A DNA stretch of 64,000 nt, from NCBI GenBank assembly GCA_947311845.1, contig CAMZMU010000107.1, positions 44,158,316-44,222,315 on the forward strand, given 5' to 3'. A program made the translations under genes and the position numbers. Within the stretch, counting starts at the first letter, position 1. Each line of letters opens with the position of its first letter. This document shows, piece by piece, positions 1-11,175 of this stretch. The notes under the pieces are model-generated. The model worked only from the letters and a program-made list of their open reading frames with translations, did no database searches and was not told the DNA's origin. Source of the DNA: Poa pratensis (taxonomy: Eukaryota > Streptophyta > Magnoliopsida > Poales > Poaceae).

Positions 1-1303
1 AAAACTCGCCCAACAGATCAGTAAATCTACAATGTCAATGACCAGCTTGATCAACATGCTAGGCTGGACAACCTCGAAACATGCAGTGTCAGGTGTTCAT
101 GACAAAAGTTACCAATTCCCTTATTTAGATGGTCATTAACACAAAAATCCACTTAGGATAAGATTTGTCCCTTCAAGATGACCAAGTGCCCAAGTGGTGA
201 AAAATGAAACAGGTTAGATCAACACATGATGAAAAAATACGTCCAAGTAGTGGTTTGTGCAACACATGGAGCAGGATGTGGTGGAAGGTGCACTTTTTTC
301 TCCATTGATTTAAAAGATTTTGGTAAATAAAATCTTCGAAAACTTGGAAGTTTTGTAAAAAAAAAATCTATGGTGGTGTGACCCATGAATTGTCATTTCT
401 ACCTGTAGGGACCAATATGCTACCTAGTTTGTTGATATTTCGTAACATTGTATCTCTTCAAATTAATAATATAGACGTGATAGGTAATGAACATTTTTTT
501 TCTTTTTTGCTAAGGAAAAAAGTTTCTCCCTTGTCGACTAACCATTAGTAACCCTAGGATTTGCACCTTGGCGCCAATGCACATGGCATTGACCTCTCGA
601 TGCGTTGTGAGCAAGATTCAACACAAACATTAAATAAGTTAAGGGGGACAACGCCACGAGGACTCCTCCCAAATGCCCACCTCTCATGTCGTCGCCCGTG
701 TTGGACAAGGGGAAAGGTCAAAATGTCAAATGTGATTGGATTATGGAAGTATGCCAACTTCTAGAGAAGACAAGAAAATTGTGAGAATATAAAGGCCACG
801 TCAGAGATGCATTTCTAACCCTTTGTGTTATGTTTGTTTGCTCGATGTTTTTCACAAATATGCTCTTAGGTATCTTCGAAGAGAAACAAAATTTTCAAAT
901 ATCTGAAAAACAGAGGAAATGGCGAAAAAACAGAGGAGAGGAAAAAACACTGCAGACAATAATTCTGGGCTTTTTTTAGGGAAATTAACCCGTTTGTTTG
1001 CTATCAGGCCACACAGGACACAGCTCTACCGCTCCAAACGAAGCGCAGCATGGCCTGCCAGCACCGGGTGACTCGGTGAGCCAGCGATTCGCGCGCGCGC
1101 GCGGTCAAACCTGCGACGGATCGATCATGTTCTCCCGCGGCGACCCAACTCCGCCGCCGCGCACGCTAGCACACCACGTAGTCGACGCCTCCACCATTCT
1201 CTCGCGTCGCTGTAACCAGCACCTCCTCCTCCACTCGCCACTCCCTCCCTATTAATTCGCTCCCGCTCTGCATGCCATCACCGATCGAACTGACCAACTA
1301 ATC
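1..1303. other. Upstream flank, no gene seen
   Basis: The first 1 kb is AT-rich with no reading frame I would trust. From about 1020 to 1300 the sequence becomes GC- and CpG-rich, including a GCGCGCGC run near 1090, and looks like the promoter and 5' leader of the phytocyanin gene that follows. A weak TATA-like stretch, CTATTAATT, lies near 1247, about 115 bases before the start codon. Confidence 0.5.
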
Positions 1304-1363
1304 TTGGGTTTCGCGCGGGTAACTGATCATCAGCTCGGGAGAAATCAAGACAACGCGCCGGCC

Positions 1364-1977
1364 ATGGCGAGTAACCTCCTGATCTCCCTGGCCGTGCTCC
1401 TCGCGCTCATCGGCGCGTCCCGCGCCACCGACTTTGAGGTGGGCGCGGACGCCGGGTGGGTCGTGCCGCCGGCGGCCAACACGTACAACGACTGGGCGTC
1501 CAAGAACCGCTTCCTCCTCGGCGACACCGTCCGTAAGAACTCGACCGATGCGTTTGCTTCTTGTTGGTTTTGATTAATTTGCAGTGCAATCGTTCGTGCG
1601 TGCGCATTGGTTCGTGTTGTGACTTGGAAATGTACGTAGATTTCAAATACAAGGACTCCGTGATGGTGGTGACAGAGGTGGAGTACGACAAGTGCGCGTC
1701 GACGCATCCCGTCTTCTTCTCCAACAACGGCGACACGTTGGTGCCCCTCGACCGCCCGGGCCTCTTCTACTTCATCAGCGGCGTCACGGGCCACTGCGAG
1801 CGGGGTCAGAAGATGGCCATCAAGGTCATCGGCCCGAACGCGCCCCCGCCGCCGCCACCCGCACCTCCCAGCCCGCAGCAACCCAGCGGCGCCGCTCCGG
1901 CCGCCGTGGGATCGGCCATTGCCGTCGCGGTCTTGGCCATGCTTTTGCCGGTCATCCTTCGTGTTCGTGATGTCTAA
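1364..1977 (+). CDS. Early nodulin-like phytocyanin, GPI-anchored, two exons
   Basis: Exons 1364-1532 and 1640-1977 are joined by a 107-base GT-AG intron in phase 1, giving 168 residues. Residues 1-21 form a hydrophobic signal peptide ending in ASRA. The mature part is a single plastocyanin-like domain starting TDFEVG and containing the family pattern W..W....F..GD, the FKYKDSV strand, YDKC and GHC; the two cysteines are in place for the phytocyanin disulfide. The histidine expected in the KDSV strand of copper-binding members is serine, so this should be an early-nodulin-like protein that does not bind type-1 copper. A proline-rich linker (PPPPPPAPPSP) and a hydrophobic C-terminus of about 20 residues fit GPI attachment and a plasma-membrane or cell-wall location. 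The start is the ATG in GCCATGGCG, which begins the signal peptide. The conserved intron position after GDTV supports the model. No damage seen; this is the best normal host gene in the window. Confidence 0.9.
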
Positions 1978-2132
1978 TTTACCGTAGCCAGCTGCCGTAT
2001 GGTTTTTGGAACTTGATACTAGTAGATTTTAATCGTGTGCGTGCATAATTAAACGTTGGCTGTTTCGACGGGTTATGTTAATCTTACTGGTTTGTTAATC
2101 CTATGGCTGTATACCATGTCAATCTCTATCAG

Positions 2133-2975
2133 TGTTTTTTTCCCCGATAAAAGGAGAGGCCACACGCCCCCAATTTCATACTGAAAGAAGTTCAGCCCTG
2201 GATTACTACCAAGTTTCTTACATGAAGCTGGGTACGCAACCCCCAGAATTCTGAAAATACATCAAAAGGACAAAAAAAAAAGGAAACTTAAATTACCACG
2301 TTTTCAACTATCACAACAAACTTCCACAAAACAGAACATATAACAAGTACTATCCACTGGTTTTTACTACTGACGTGAAACAAAACATGAGAGACTGATA
2401 CATCAGGGTTTTGGCATATTCATGAAAATAATCATCTCCGAATGTCACAAAGCCTCAAGATATCGGGGGCCAACCATAAGGGCGACATGACACTTCATGT
2501 GCCGCTTTTGTCATCCTACTAGCTCCTCGTTGTAGAAACTTTCACAGAGCAACATGTGCTCCTTCGTTCTTAAAAGGGCAAAGATATGAAACTACAGTAG
2601 TTGGATCTTCAGGTCTAATAGTTTGAAAACATAATTTATTTCTTATTTTTCATAAATTCCAAATAAGAGTGGCAGTTTCTATCATAAGAATCTTTCTATC
2701 TCTACCCGAGAATGTTGCAAACCATTCTTAATATAGATCACCGGAAGAAGTGGGCTTCAAATGTATATCCAACGAAACGCATGCTACATTCCACATGTAT
2801 TTGGCTAAAGGACAGAAAAGGAACAAATGTTCCAACAACTCTTTATCATCACAAAATTCACATATCTCTGGTCCTTCCCATCCCCTCTTAATCAAACTGT
2901 CTCTAGTTAAAACTCTATTCCATACCACTAGCCATACTTGAAATTAAAGAGAACCCATGTTTTCGGACACGGCGA
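2133..2975 (-). mobile_element. LINE (non-LTR retrotransposon) 3' remnant
   Basis: Read on the minus strand, 2928-2728 encodes the reverse-transcriptase zinc-binding domain found at the C-terminus of plant LINE ORF2: W.RVLTRD.LIKRGW, then CEFC, then H.FLFCPLAKYMW. Upstream of it the frame is broken by a stop after a short match (FQVWLV). The T-rich tract near 2133-2140 on the plus strand would be the poly(A) tail of a minus-strand LINE, so I place the 3' end there. The copy is dead and 5'-truncated. The AT-rich sequence beyond the palindromic MITE (3335 onward) may be more of the same element, but I could not confirm that from protein matches. Confidence 0.7.
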
Positions 2976-2985
2976 TTTGGGTAGT

Positions 2986-3331
2986 GGGTGCAGCTGCACC
3001 CACTACCCAATTTTTTCTTTTCCAAATGTCAAAAAATTCGAATTTTTTTTTTATGTAGTCCAACACATTCCAAGTCAGCACAAAAATTGGCATGGTGAAA
3101 AAACTTTTTTTGCAACCTGTACAAAAAAGACAAATTCGGACATACCAAAACGTATATGTACGTGTCAGAATTTTGTCTTTTTTGTACAGGTTGCTAAAAA
3201 AGTTTTTTCACCATGCCAATTTTTGTGCTAACACATCACGCTGTAATGTACATCCGGAATTGTTTCTGGAATTTTTTGACATTCTGAAAAAAAACAAAAA
3301 ATAAATTATGTAATGGGAGCATCTAGACCCC
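2986..3331. mobile_element. Palindromic MITE-like inverted repeat
   Basis: The two halves are reverse complements of each other around a short spacer near 3150. The inner arms (GGCATGGTGAAAAAAC ... GTTTTTTCACCATGCC, 3090-3222) match almost perfectly. The outer arms (AATGTCAAAAAATTC near 3027 and GAATTTTTTGACATT near 3268) are more diverged. The outer ends are GGGTGCAGCTGC and GCATCTAGACCC. The element lies next to the LINE remnant and carries no gene. I could not find a clean target duplication, so the superfamily is left open. Confidence 0.65.
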
Positions 3332-3334
3332 TAA

Positions 3335-4490
3335 GCCGTTTTGAATATCCGCATGTTTTCTTCTTTTTCTAAAAACTTTGTTTCTCAAAACAGCCTTGGG
3401 AACCATAAAAACTTACTGGTAAACTAATTCCCCTTGACATCAAATATAACTACATGAAATTTACACAAAATTTACCAGATTTAGTTAACAAACATTTAAC
3501 TTCGTCTAGAGAAGCGAATAAATTAACACCAGAACACATATTTTTAAGATGCTCCCAAACAAAGTTTAATTTCTAAGAGAACTTTTGAATTTCAGGCAAA
3601 ACCAGTCTTTGTAAAGAAAGTATTAACCGTAAAATGTTGATTGAAAGTTAAATTATAAAGCCTAGAGAACATTAAGTAAAGGGGTTTACTATATAACCAT
3701 TGATAATCCCAAAACCTTGTCTTATGACCGTCTCCTAATATTTTCTGACAACAATTTTAAAAACATATTTAATCGCTACAATGAAATACCACAAGTGCCC
3801 CGCAAAAAAAAACCACAAGTGAAAGTGAGTAGGAGATGGTTTACATCTAGAAGAAGTTGCTTTTTCAACTACTTTGCTCTTATAATATCTACCTACTTTC
3901 CTACTTCTTTGTCAAATTTTCCAGAGTCATTTAAAATAAAACGAGTGTCTTTATCTTGAATGTTAGTAACACTCGACCCACTCTGATCTCTAGGCTGACA
4001 AACATCAGTCATTGAACCAGGTAGTATTTCCTTATCCTCTGTTTCTCATAACCAAAGAAGCCAAGCTCCAAAACAATCATAAAGCTTACTTAGACTTTTG
4101 GGCTCTCTGAAAATGACATCATATAACTTGGTACTCTGAAAAATTCGTTTAATCGTGGGTTTTCTCGCTATTGTTGTCGTAGGGGGTGTCCTTAGTATCA
4201 GTCAAGATAGCATGTACCGAAATTTCATAGACGTGTGGCACCAAACACTCCTAAGAAGAGGTTCAACACGATCCATTCGGCGAAATGCAACTCTATAGAG
4301 AGAGCCTTCAAAGTTTTGACAATGAAATGGCAAATTCTGCTTAATATTCCAAAGTAGTCCGTTGAGATGCAAAAGATGATTGCTATTTCCTCTATAAGAT
4401 GGCACAGTTATGTTCGCGTCCATGTGAGAAAAGATCTCTGTTTTTCTCGGTGTGATAGGACCTGGATTATGTGCAATTATTTCGGAATGA
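3335..4490. other. AT-rich intergenic sequence, no gene recognised
   Basis: Mostly A/T-rich sequence with frequent stops in all frames. A 73-residue minus-strand frame at 4423-4202 has no features I recognise. The stretch may be old LINE sequence continuing from the left. Confidence 0.4.
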
Positions 4491-4492
4491 TA

Positions 4493-4661
4493 TACTACCT
4501 CTGTTCATAAATATATGTCTTTTTTAGACTTTTCTTGATCCGTACATATCTAGACGTATGTAGACACATTTTAGTGTGCAGGTTCACTCGTTTCGCTCTG
4601 TACCTAGTCCACCTTGAGCTATATCTAAAATGTCTTCCATTATGTAACAACGGAGGAAGTA
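4493..4661. mobile_element. Stowaway-type MITE
   Basis: The ends are CTACCTCTGTTCATAAATATA and the near reverse complement ...CAACGGAGGAAG, flanked by TA on both sides. This is the Tc1/mariner Stowaway pattern with its TA target. The element is about 165 bases and carries no gene. Confidence 0.85.
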
Positions 4662-5934
4662 AGAGGTATTCACCTCCGTAAATGTAACCGATACATTAAA
4701 TCCAGATTCAAACAGTCGTTACATCGATGAAATCATGGATGGACTGGTACGGTGATTGCGCATGGTTGGTGATGTTCAATGCATGATATAGATACACCAA
4801 TTTTGGTTTTCAAGCATTTGAAGCTGTGGTGCTTTTGAATTATGTATTTTTTTTGAATGGTCACCGGGGGAGGGAGAAAACCCTCCACCTGAATTCGTAT
4901 GACATGTTGTACTTCATCATAATCCAGATTCATTATGTGCGTGATCGAATTAGGATATATGACACCCAAAAACGTCTCCATTTTTCTCTCTGTTTGCTGC
5001 ATGTAGTGCAAAATCGCAAAACACAATTGCAATTTGAAGCAGCCCACCCAAGTTTCCAGCCCGGCCTGTTCTAGTATGAGCCTAATTGGCCTAGCAGAAA
5101 CGAAACAGCCTGCCACCAGGTCAACCTTCTTCCTTCTGTAATTGACTAAACTGGCTGAAAAAAAGGCTTCCAGCCCAACAAACAAATAGAAGCTCCCCTG
5201 AACGTTTTTACCTTTTCCCATGGATTTTTAATTTAAGGATCCCATAGACGAAGTTGGAAGCTATTTTTTTTAGAGCAACCATGTATTTTATTAATAAAAA
5301 ATATCCTGAATTGCAGATAAAATTCTAAAAACGATCCCTAGGGTTTCCTGCATCCACCGTAGCCAGCGGTCGCCGCCCAAATCCGACACTGCCAGACGGA
5401 CATCGGAAGAGACGCGAGCCTCCACCATTACAAGATCCAAAAAAACGCCATTGCCAACGCCAACGAGGCTTTGTGAGTCGATGAACAGGCATGCTGCATG
5501 CAGGGAGGCACATGTTGCTGTGGCTCGTCGACCGAGGGACGTCCCCATGCTGTCTTGGACCAAGATCGTCGCCTCCCATCGACGAAATCTGAGAAGCACA
5601 ATAGATCCACCACCTCTGGAACAACGTCCGCGCTCCAGAAGAACCAACTCGTCTATAGGCCAAACAACGAACGTTTTTGGCTTCTCACATGAAACATTGG
5701 AAACCACTGATGAATTGCTCATGCACTATCAGCCAAAAGGGATATTTCCCCTTAATTAACTGAGCTTTTTGTTCGCAAAAAAAAAAAAAGGTAAATATTG
5801 CCACCAAATGAAAACTGTAGCTTTTCTCCAAGATTGCCGAATCAAAAAAACAAATGCAACTTCTGCGTTCTAAATACTGTAGTTAATAAACACGATATAC
5901 TCCAGTATTCCCTTGACCCGCAGTTTCAAACATC
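4662..5934. other. Intergenic, probably degraded repeat
   Basis: Open frames on the minus strand at 5221-4733 (162 codons) and 5722-5291 (143 codons) show no recognisable domain, and their composition looks like translated repeat. The segment starting with a T-rich, TTTATTAATAAAA-containing stretch near 5285 and turning GC-rich resembles the 3' part of a retroelement in minus orientation, but I cannot assign a family. Confidence 0.35.
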
Positions 5935-7149
5935 AGTACGTAGTTGACATTGCAGTTGGCTCTGATTAAACAAGCAACGAGATCCCTCGCGAGACAGGCA
6001 CCACTACGCAGGAGGCACAGAGCTGACAAGAATTGTTTAAAACCGATATACAGTACTACCTATCTGACTGATCGGCCGGCCGCACAGATTTAAAAGAGTT
6101 TATTCAGGTGTATATGTCTCCCTCATGGCCGTCCCGTTGACGTTGTGCCTGCCAGTATATCAATCATATTGCTATCGTCTAGTTAATCCGGATACGGATC
6201 CCAGTAAACTAAAACATCGCGATCCTCATCGATGACGATCTGCGCGAGAGAATAAAACGACATGCGCGAGAGAACCAGGAGGTGGCCGGGCTCGAGCTAG
6301 GCGTTTCGGAAGGAAAAAAACATGAGTCGCTGGTTTCCTGCCTCCAGCTATGAGCTATCGGTCTCGACGTCAAGCGGTGATGTCGAATCATGGATAAGAT
6401 CAGTGTCGCGGGCGTCCATGGCATACGCTGTTCACAAAATGTCTGTTTCGGTTGGGTGCAGGTGAGCCATGCAGGGTAGTGTACGACGCGCTGTACGGCA
6501 CGACAGGCGCGACGTTTCCCCGATCGTGCCTCACCTTGCCGCCGGTGGGAGATCAATCAAGCCGCGAGATCTGTAGGCCGCATCGCGTCCGCGTCGTGGC
6601 CAGGCCGGTATGGGCGATATCCTTCTACTGTTATACTGCATGCCTAACGTGAGCTGGGATCGAACTGCACGTTTGATCTTGCCGCCACGAGGAGCAAGTC
6701 TTCACCGGCACGCGCAATAGCGCTGCTTATTATTTGCGCTGGCACCAAAAGGCCCCAGCGGTAAGTCTAATAGACTGAAAGTTACCGGCCCACCTTACTA
6801 TAACGTCCGGCAACCCCGCTTCCCGCCTGTTTTTAGGGAGGAAAGCGGGTGTGCCGGCAACCACAGCAACGCGCTCCACGTCGGATCCTGACCCGCGGGA
6901 TCGAAGCGTCAACGACACACCGCCGGTCAGCGCAATTTATTTCGGCCGCTAGGCGGTTTCTGATGCGGTGCAACGCATCGTGCCTCGTCTTCCCGACGCA
7001 TGTCACCGGAGTTACGACAATTCGGAAACCGGCATCGAGTAACGGGGAAATTTCCCGCGCCGTGTTCCACGCTTCACCTCCCCGTCGCATTCCACCACCT
7101 CTCTCCTTTCTCCTCCCCCAGCTCCAAACTTCACCGATGACGAGCAGCG

Positions 7150-7320
7150 ATGGCGAACAGCGGCGAAGGGGGTGGCAGCAGGAACGGGGCGGGGAAGAGC
7201 TGCCTCCAGAAGGACGAGGTAGCCTTCTTCTACAAGCATCGCATCCCGTGCCGCCGGTGATGCGCCTCCCCAGCAGCGACGGCTGGACGCTGCACGCGAT
7301 GGGCTATGTCGTCCCTACTG
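7150..7320 (+). pseudogene. Truncated, frameshifted relative of the 35.8 kb gene
   Basis: From the ATG at 7150 the frame reads MANSGEGGG..GKSCL..AFFYKHRIP and then stops at TGA. The gene at 35795 starts MARNEDGG.. and has the same AFFY.HRIP motif followed by VPPG.RLPS..GW..MGY.VP. Here the second half (PVPPVMRLPSSDGWTLHAMGYVVP) is one frame over. The shift maps to the CCC at 7245-7247, where the intact gene has CCCC, so one C is missing. Similarity ends near 7320 and the rest of the 285-residue protein is absent. The sequences upstream of the two start codons do not match, so this is a distant family member rather than a recent copy. Confidence 0.7.
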
Positions 7321-8640
7321 TGCTGGAGGCACTAGAACATAACGACACTTCGGAAACGGCCAAAACAAACCTTCGGAAACGGAGAAGTGGTCCGTGTCCC
7401 GCCTCCGTGGCTGATGTGAAGGACCTCATCGGCAACAGAGACCGAAAACCGTCGCTGATGAGGCATCTGTTTGGCAACGGTGGTGCTCATAGCTCCATTT
7501 CCGATGTATCGGGACATCAGAAACGGAGATTCTGTTTTGTCTCGTTTGCATTTAGGTTTCTTCATAAGCCTGGAGCAGGAATAGAGTTGCCACTGGACAT
7601 TTAAAATCTTACAGCAGAAGCACAAAAATGCTAACAAATTCATTCATAAGTATAACAAATGTCACTGATACATTGCATCACAAGATAACCAATTAAATTT
7701 ATCTTTATTGTCATGTCTCTCTAAATCTATCATTTACATGTCTAGCTAAATCTATCTATGTCATGCCTCAATAAACTTATCCTTATCATTTCTAACTTAA
7801 TTTATCTTCATGACTTGCTGTTACATATGCCTTACAACATTGCCAAGTTCATGAATTCAATCTTCTTTTTGGACGGTGTCGCCGAAATATAATCAACTCG
7901 CCGCTTTGTCCCCGACCTAGTATTTAGCTCATTTGCTAAACGGATCAGCACTGAAGCTGGTAGTTTGTGCTGCCGACGAGCCGTCGGAAAACGAGGAGAT
8001 CGAGCGGAAACCTCCATCCTGCATTGCTCCTCCAGGCCAACATCGCGTCGGCGTCACTCGAGCGGCGCCTGCGCAGCCCGTACGTGCTAGACTGCTAGTA
8101 CGAGCCTATGACGTAACTAGGCCTCACGACGCTCTTTGCCGGTACAATTATTTTGTATTGTACCTGCCGCGTGCGCGCATCTTCCAAACCAACCGATACG
8201 CCCAGTACGACGCCCCATGCAAGCTCCTCCCCTCCCGTGAAGCCATCCATCTCCACGATCGCACGCCGATACGATACGCCCCATCTTCTTCTAATCCTCG
8301 TCGAGCAATGTCCAAATTACTGCTGTAGCTGGGATCCCTATGCCCTACCCAGCCTTCTCCGATAGAGGTCGAACAGCCGCGGCGATGAAATCGCCTCTTT
8401 GGAGAACGAATCTTTCTCGCTTTCCATGACCGACCCCACTGCAACTGCATAGGTCCTCCTCCCTCGTGCTCGTGCCACAGGATCTTCTAGCCAAACGAGG
8501 CCAGGAATAGCAGCGAGGATACAATACGATTCCGCTTGACTGACCACAGCGCTTTCTTTCTTTTGTGTTCCTGTTGCCGATTCGGGCAAGAATGCTCGGG
8601 CGTCATGCTCATGCATGCTGCCTGCCGTGATACAATACTA

Positions 8641-8763
8641 CTCCCTCCGTTCCAATTTAATTGACTTGCTATGCATCACATGTGGATGTATCTATATATG
8701 TAACATGGCTAGATGCATCCACATTTGGTGTATAGCAAGTCAATTAAATTGGAACGGAGGGAG
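8641..8763. mobile_element. Stowaway-type MITE, almost perfect hairpin
   Basis: Begins CTCCCTCCGTTCCAATTTAA and ends with its exact reverse complement, flanked by TA (8639-8640 and 8764-8765). It interrupts repeat unit U1 at a point where U2 reads straight through (near 18150), so the insertion is younger than the unit duplication. Confidence 0.93.
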
Positions 8764-9096
8764 TACTTCCTGTCCGTGATCACCTCTCGAGGATTACTGG
8801 CTGCAACTTGCAGGGATCCTCATCGATCGACGGTCGCATCGTATCCACTTGCCTGCACAACCAGAACAAAAATGTGCTTCTTCTATTCTCGAGTTCTGAA
8901 ACCGTCAAGGCCGTGGCTTTTCGCGTTGGCTGTCAGCGGCCTTTGGTTGGGAGAAAGCAGATTGTTCGTCTCGCTCTTCGAGGCAAAGTTGCAGCCAGCT
9001 TTATACTATACATCTAACGAGGAGATCTTCAACCCACAAGGAAAGAAAAATGGCATGGAGACGCGAAACTGGTTTTACCTCCCGAGCACTGAGGTT

Positions 9097-9643
9097 GTGT
9101 TCGGTTCTGGAAGGTAGTGGAACGGAATGGAAACGTTCCACACGCAGAACTCGTTTTTATGTTCGGTTGGAAAGTGAAGTAGAACGAGGTGGTTCCCAGA
9201 AAGGGAATATTCCCTCCAGATGCGGAACGCACCGGTCCGGCCGAATCGGTCGGACGGGGTGGAGCACATCAGCGATTTTCTCACTAATGGAATCAATGGG
9301 AACAAGCAAGGACCCCGCAAAAAAAAAAAAAAATGGGAACAAGCAAGGGATGAGCGCACGCTGCGGGCGATAATCACAGTGAGTTTAGAACAAATTAATC
9401 AAATTTAGGAACAAAATAACCGAGTTTCGGAATAATTAATCGAGTTTACGAATAATTATTTCTAATCAAATTTAGGAATAATTAATCAAGTTTAGAACAA
9501 ATTAATCAAGTTTATAAACAAATTAATCAAGTTTGGATAAGTCTGACTAGCAATTCCATTCCACCTTTTCTGTTCAAACCAAACGTCAGTGGAATGGAAG
9601 GACCATTCCATTCTATTCCACTTCATCCCAGAAACGAACACAC
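9097..9643. mobile_element. Non-autonomous TIR element with an internal minisatellite
   Basis: The left end GTGTTCGGTTCTGGAAGG and the right end ...CCCAGAAACGAACACAC are inverted repeats. The similarity runs on through a GTGGAACGGAATGG / CCATTCTATTCCAC motif. The element sits where similarity of U1 to U2 stops. No clear target duplication is visible, and nothing inside looks coding. Its middle is filled by the AT-rich tandem repeat listed next. Confidence 0.6.
9376..9538. repeat. Degenerate AT-rich minisatellite
   Basis: About seven imperfect copies of a 20-24 base unit with consensus near GTTTAGGAATAATTAATCAA. It lies inside the 9097-9643 TIR element. Confidence 0.75.
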
Positions 9644-9959
9644 GCTCCTGCTAATTTAAAAAAATGCTTAAACAATTCCGGAGGTAGCCATTTTATCTCA
9701 CAAACGTGTAAAATATTAATTTAAAATAGTTTATATTATGGGCTATATAAAATCTGATAAAATTTAGATATTGAAAAATACGCACACTTAGATCCACACT
9801 TCTGTCATTTTTGTGTAGCTCAAAACACAAAGTATTTAAAATTGATTTTTCGTATGTTTGTGTATACACCATTAGCTTCATCCGAACTTTTTTCATAATT
9901 TTTTGAAACTAGCCAAAAATCTTTACTCGCTACTTGTAGCATATATTCTAGTTAATTAA

Positions 9960-10920
9960 AAAAAAAAGGCACGTACAAGTAACCAACCGGTTAATAAGCA
10001 AATCATTGGTATGTACGTCTACATCGATGAATAGCAGGTCCTTGCCCACGTCATCGGTCTCCTTCCACTCGTCACCATCGCCTGTCGCCGATTAGTACAT
10101 GTACTTTCAAGGACAAGTGTGATAAAGAATGTTTCCCCCCGATGAAAAATATATGTGAATTCAAATTAAGAAACAATTAAAAAAGCGACGATTCATCTTA
10201 AAATTATACATTATGACATTAATAAATAGGAATATGTCCCAAAATTCACCCACTCAAAAAATATTGGCATATTAAAACACGTTGTTATAACTTACATTAT
10301 CAAAAGAGAATGAAGAATATATATTTAAATACACAATAAACTAATTAGTTGTTAGCCATAGGACTATATAGAATCCGCAAGGCGAATCATTCGACGGTGA
10401 GAACATGCAAGTCACATACTCTATCAATTTCTATTTAACAACATCTAGGATAGAGTCTAGAAACGTTTATCATGATATTTGTTAGATCATTCACTTTACA
10501 TATCCTGGATATCTGATTATGCTAGGAATAATACCTAGACACACACACGAACACACAAGCACAATATAAATCATTTAAGTGGGCTAAATTAATGTGTGGA
10601 GGAATACAATTATGTCTCTGATATTTTTCACAAATCAAACACTAGATTAGTGCTAAAAATGTAGGGGTTTTGTCTGGTGCTCCAATTTATCTATATCCAA
10701 CTTCTCGCGGTAGCTCACATTTCAACTGAATTTCTCATATCTTTTATAATCAAATGTGGAGGAGTCTGTTCACCTTTTAAAAAGAGAATTCTTAAGGGAT
10801 ATTATTTGGAAATAAACAACTAATGTATTTGCAATTACATATGCTAAAATCTGTACAACTAATACGTAAACAATTAGCCTAGTTGTTCTATGGTTAATTT
10901 TGCTAGGTGTAACAGTCAAG
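9960..10920. repeat. Duplicated non-coding block, copy 1
   Basis: Similar along its length to 20670-21560. Shared runs include CCGGTTAATAAGCAAA (9989 and 20701), CATCGGTCT.CTTCCACTC (10042 and 20760), ACATCTAGGATAGA (10440 and 21170) and GTAGGGGTTTTGTCTGGTGCTC (10661 and 21381). No frame is kept between copies. The spacing of about 10.7 kb is close to the spacing of U1 and U2, so the block was probably duplicated together with the unit array. Confidence 0.75.
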
Positions 10921-10944
10921 TCACTGGATCTCAGTTCCATCCCA

Positions 10945-11175
10945 GGTGCTACCACTAGTAGTAATATGCCTACCGCTGGCAGACGGAAATGCACTACCAC
11001 TGGCGAACAAGCGCCCGCCAACGATACATACGCCAGTGGTAGTTAATAGCGCTGGCGGGCGAGCCGTCCGCCAGCGGTAAGGGTGTTTACCGCTGGCGTG
11101 CATCTTATGTGCACGCCAGTAGTAGTTGTGAGCTAGCGCTGGCGTACATGTTATGTCTGTCCGCCAGTGGTAAAT
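10945..11175. repeat. CACTA-like subterminal repeat cluster
   Basis: At least eight copies, in both orientations, of a 10-12 base motif close to TACCGCTGGCG / CGCCAGTGGTA, some with ACCACTGGCG. Dense short repeats of this type are typical of the subterminal regions of CACTA transposons in Triticeae. I do not see a clean CACTA...TAGTG pair nearby, so this is at most one degraded end. Confidence 0.55.

Larger units (their letters stand above)
5935..9060. repeat. Repeat unit U1 of a diverged tandem array
   Basis: Two blocks of this stretch (about 5935-6570 and 7925-9060) are similar to U2 (16905-18430) and U3 (22690-23358 plus 56823-57370). Shared landmarks include AATCCGGATACGGATCCC (6186 here, 17093 in U2), GTGCTGCCGAC (7968, 17506, 23191), GACGCTCTTTGCC (8130, 17680, 56848) and CTTTCTTTCTTTTGTGTTCC (8552, 57285; near-identical in U2). 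About 1.35 kb (6570-7925) is extra in U1 and contains the pseudogene at 7150. A Stowaway MITE has landed near the 3' end. No copy shows a coding frame that is kept across units, so I do not know what the ancestral unit was. Confidence 0.7.

Noticed and set aside
1345..1881. Long minus-strand frame across the phytocyanin gene
   Set aside because: It is the antisense shadow of the GC-rich phytocyanin exons; the sense frame has a signal peptide, conserved cysteines and a matching intron.
6849..7604. 251-codon plus-strand open frame
   Set aside because: Its only family-like part (residues around PVPPVMRLPSSDGW) is out of frame with the start of the same family at 7150, so the long frame is a by-product of the frameshift.
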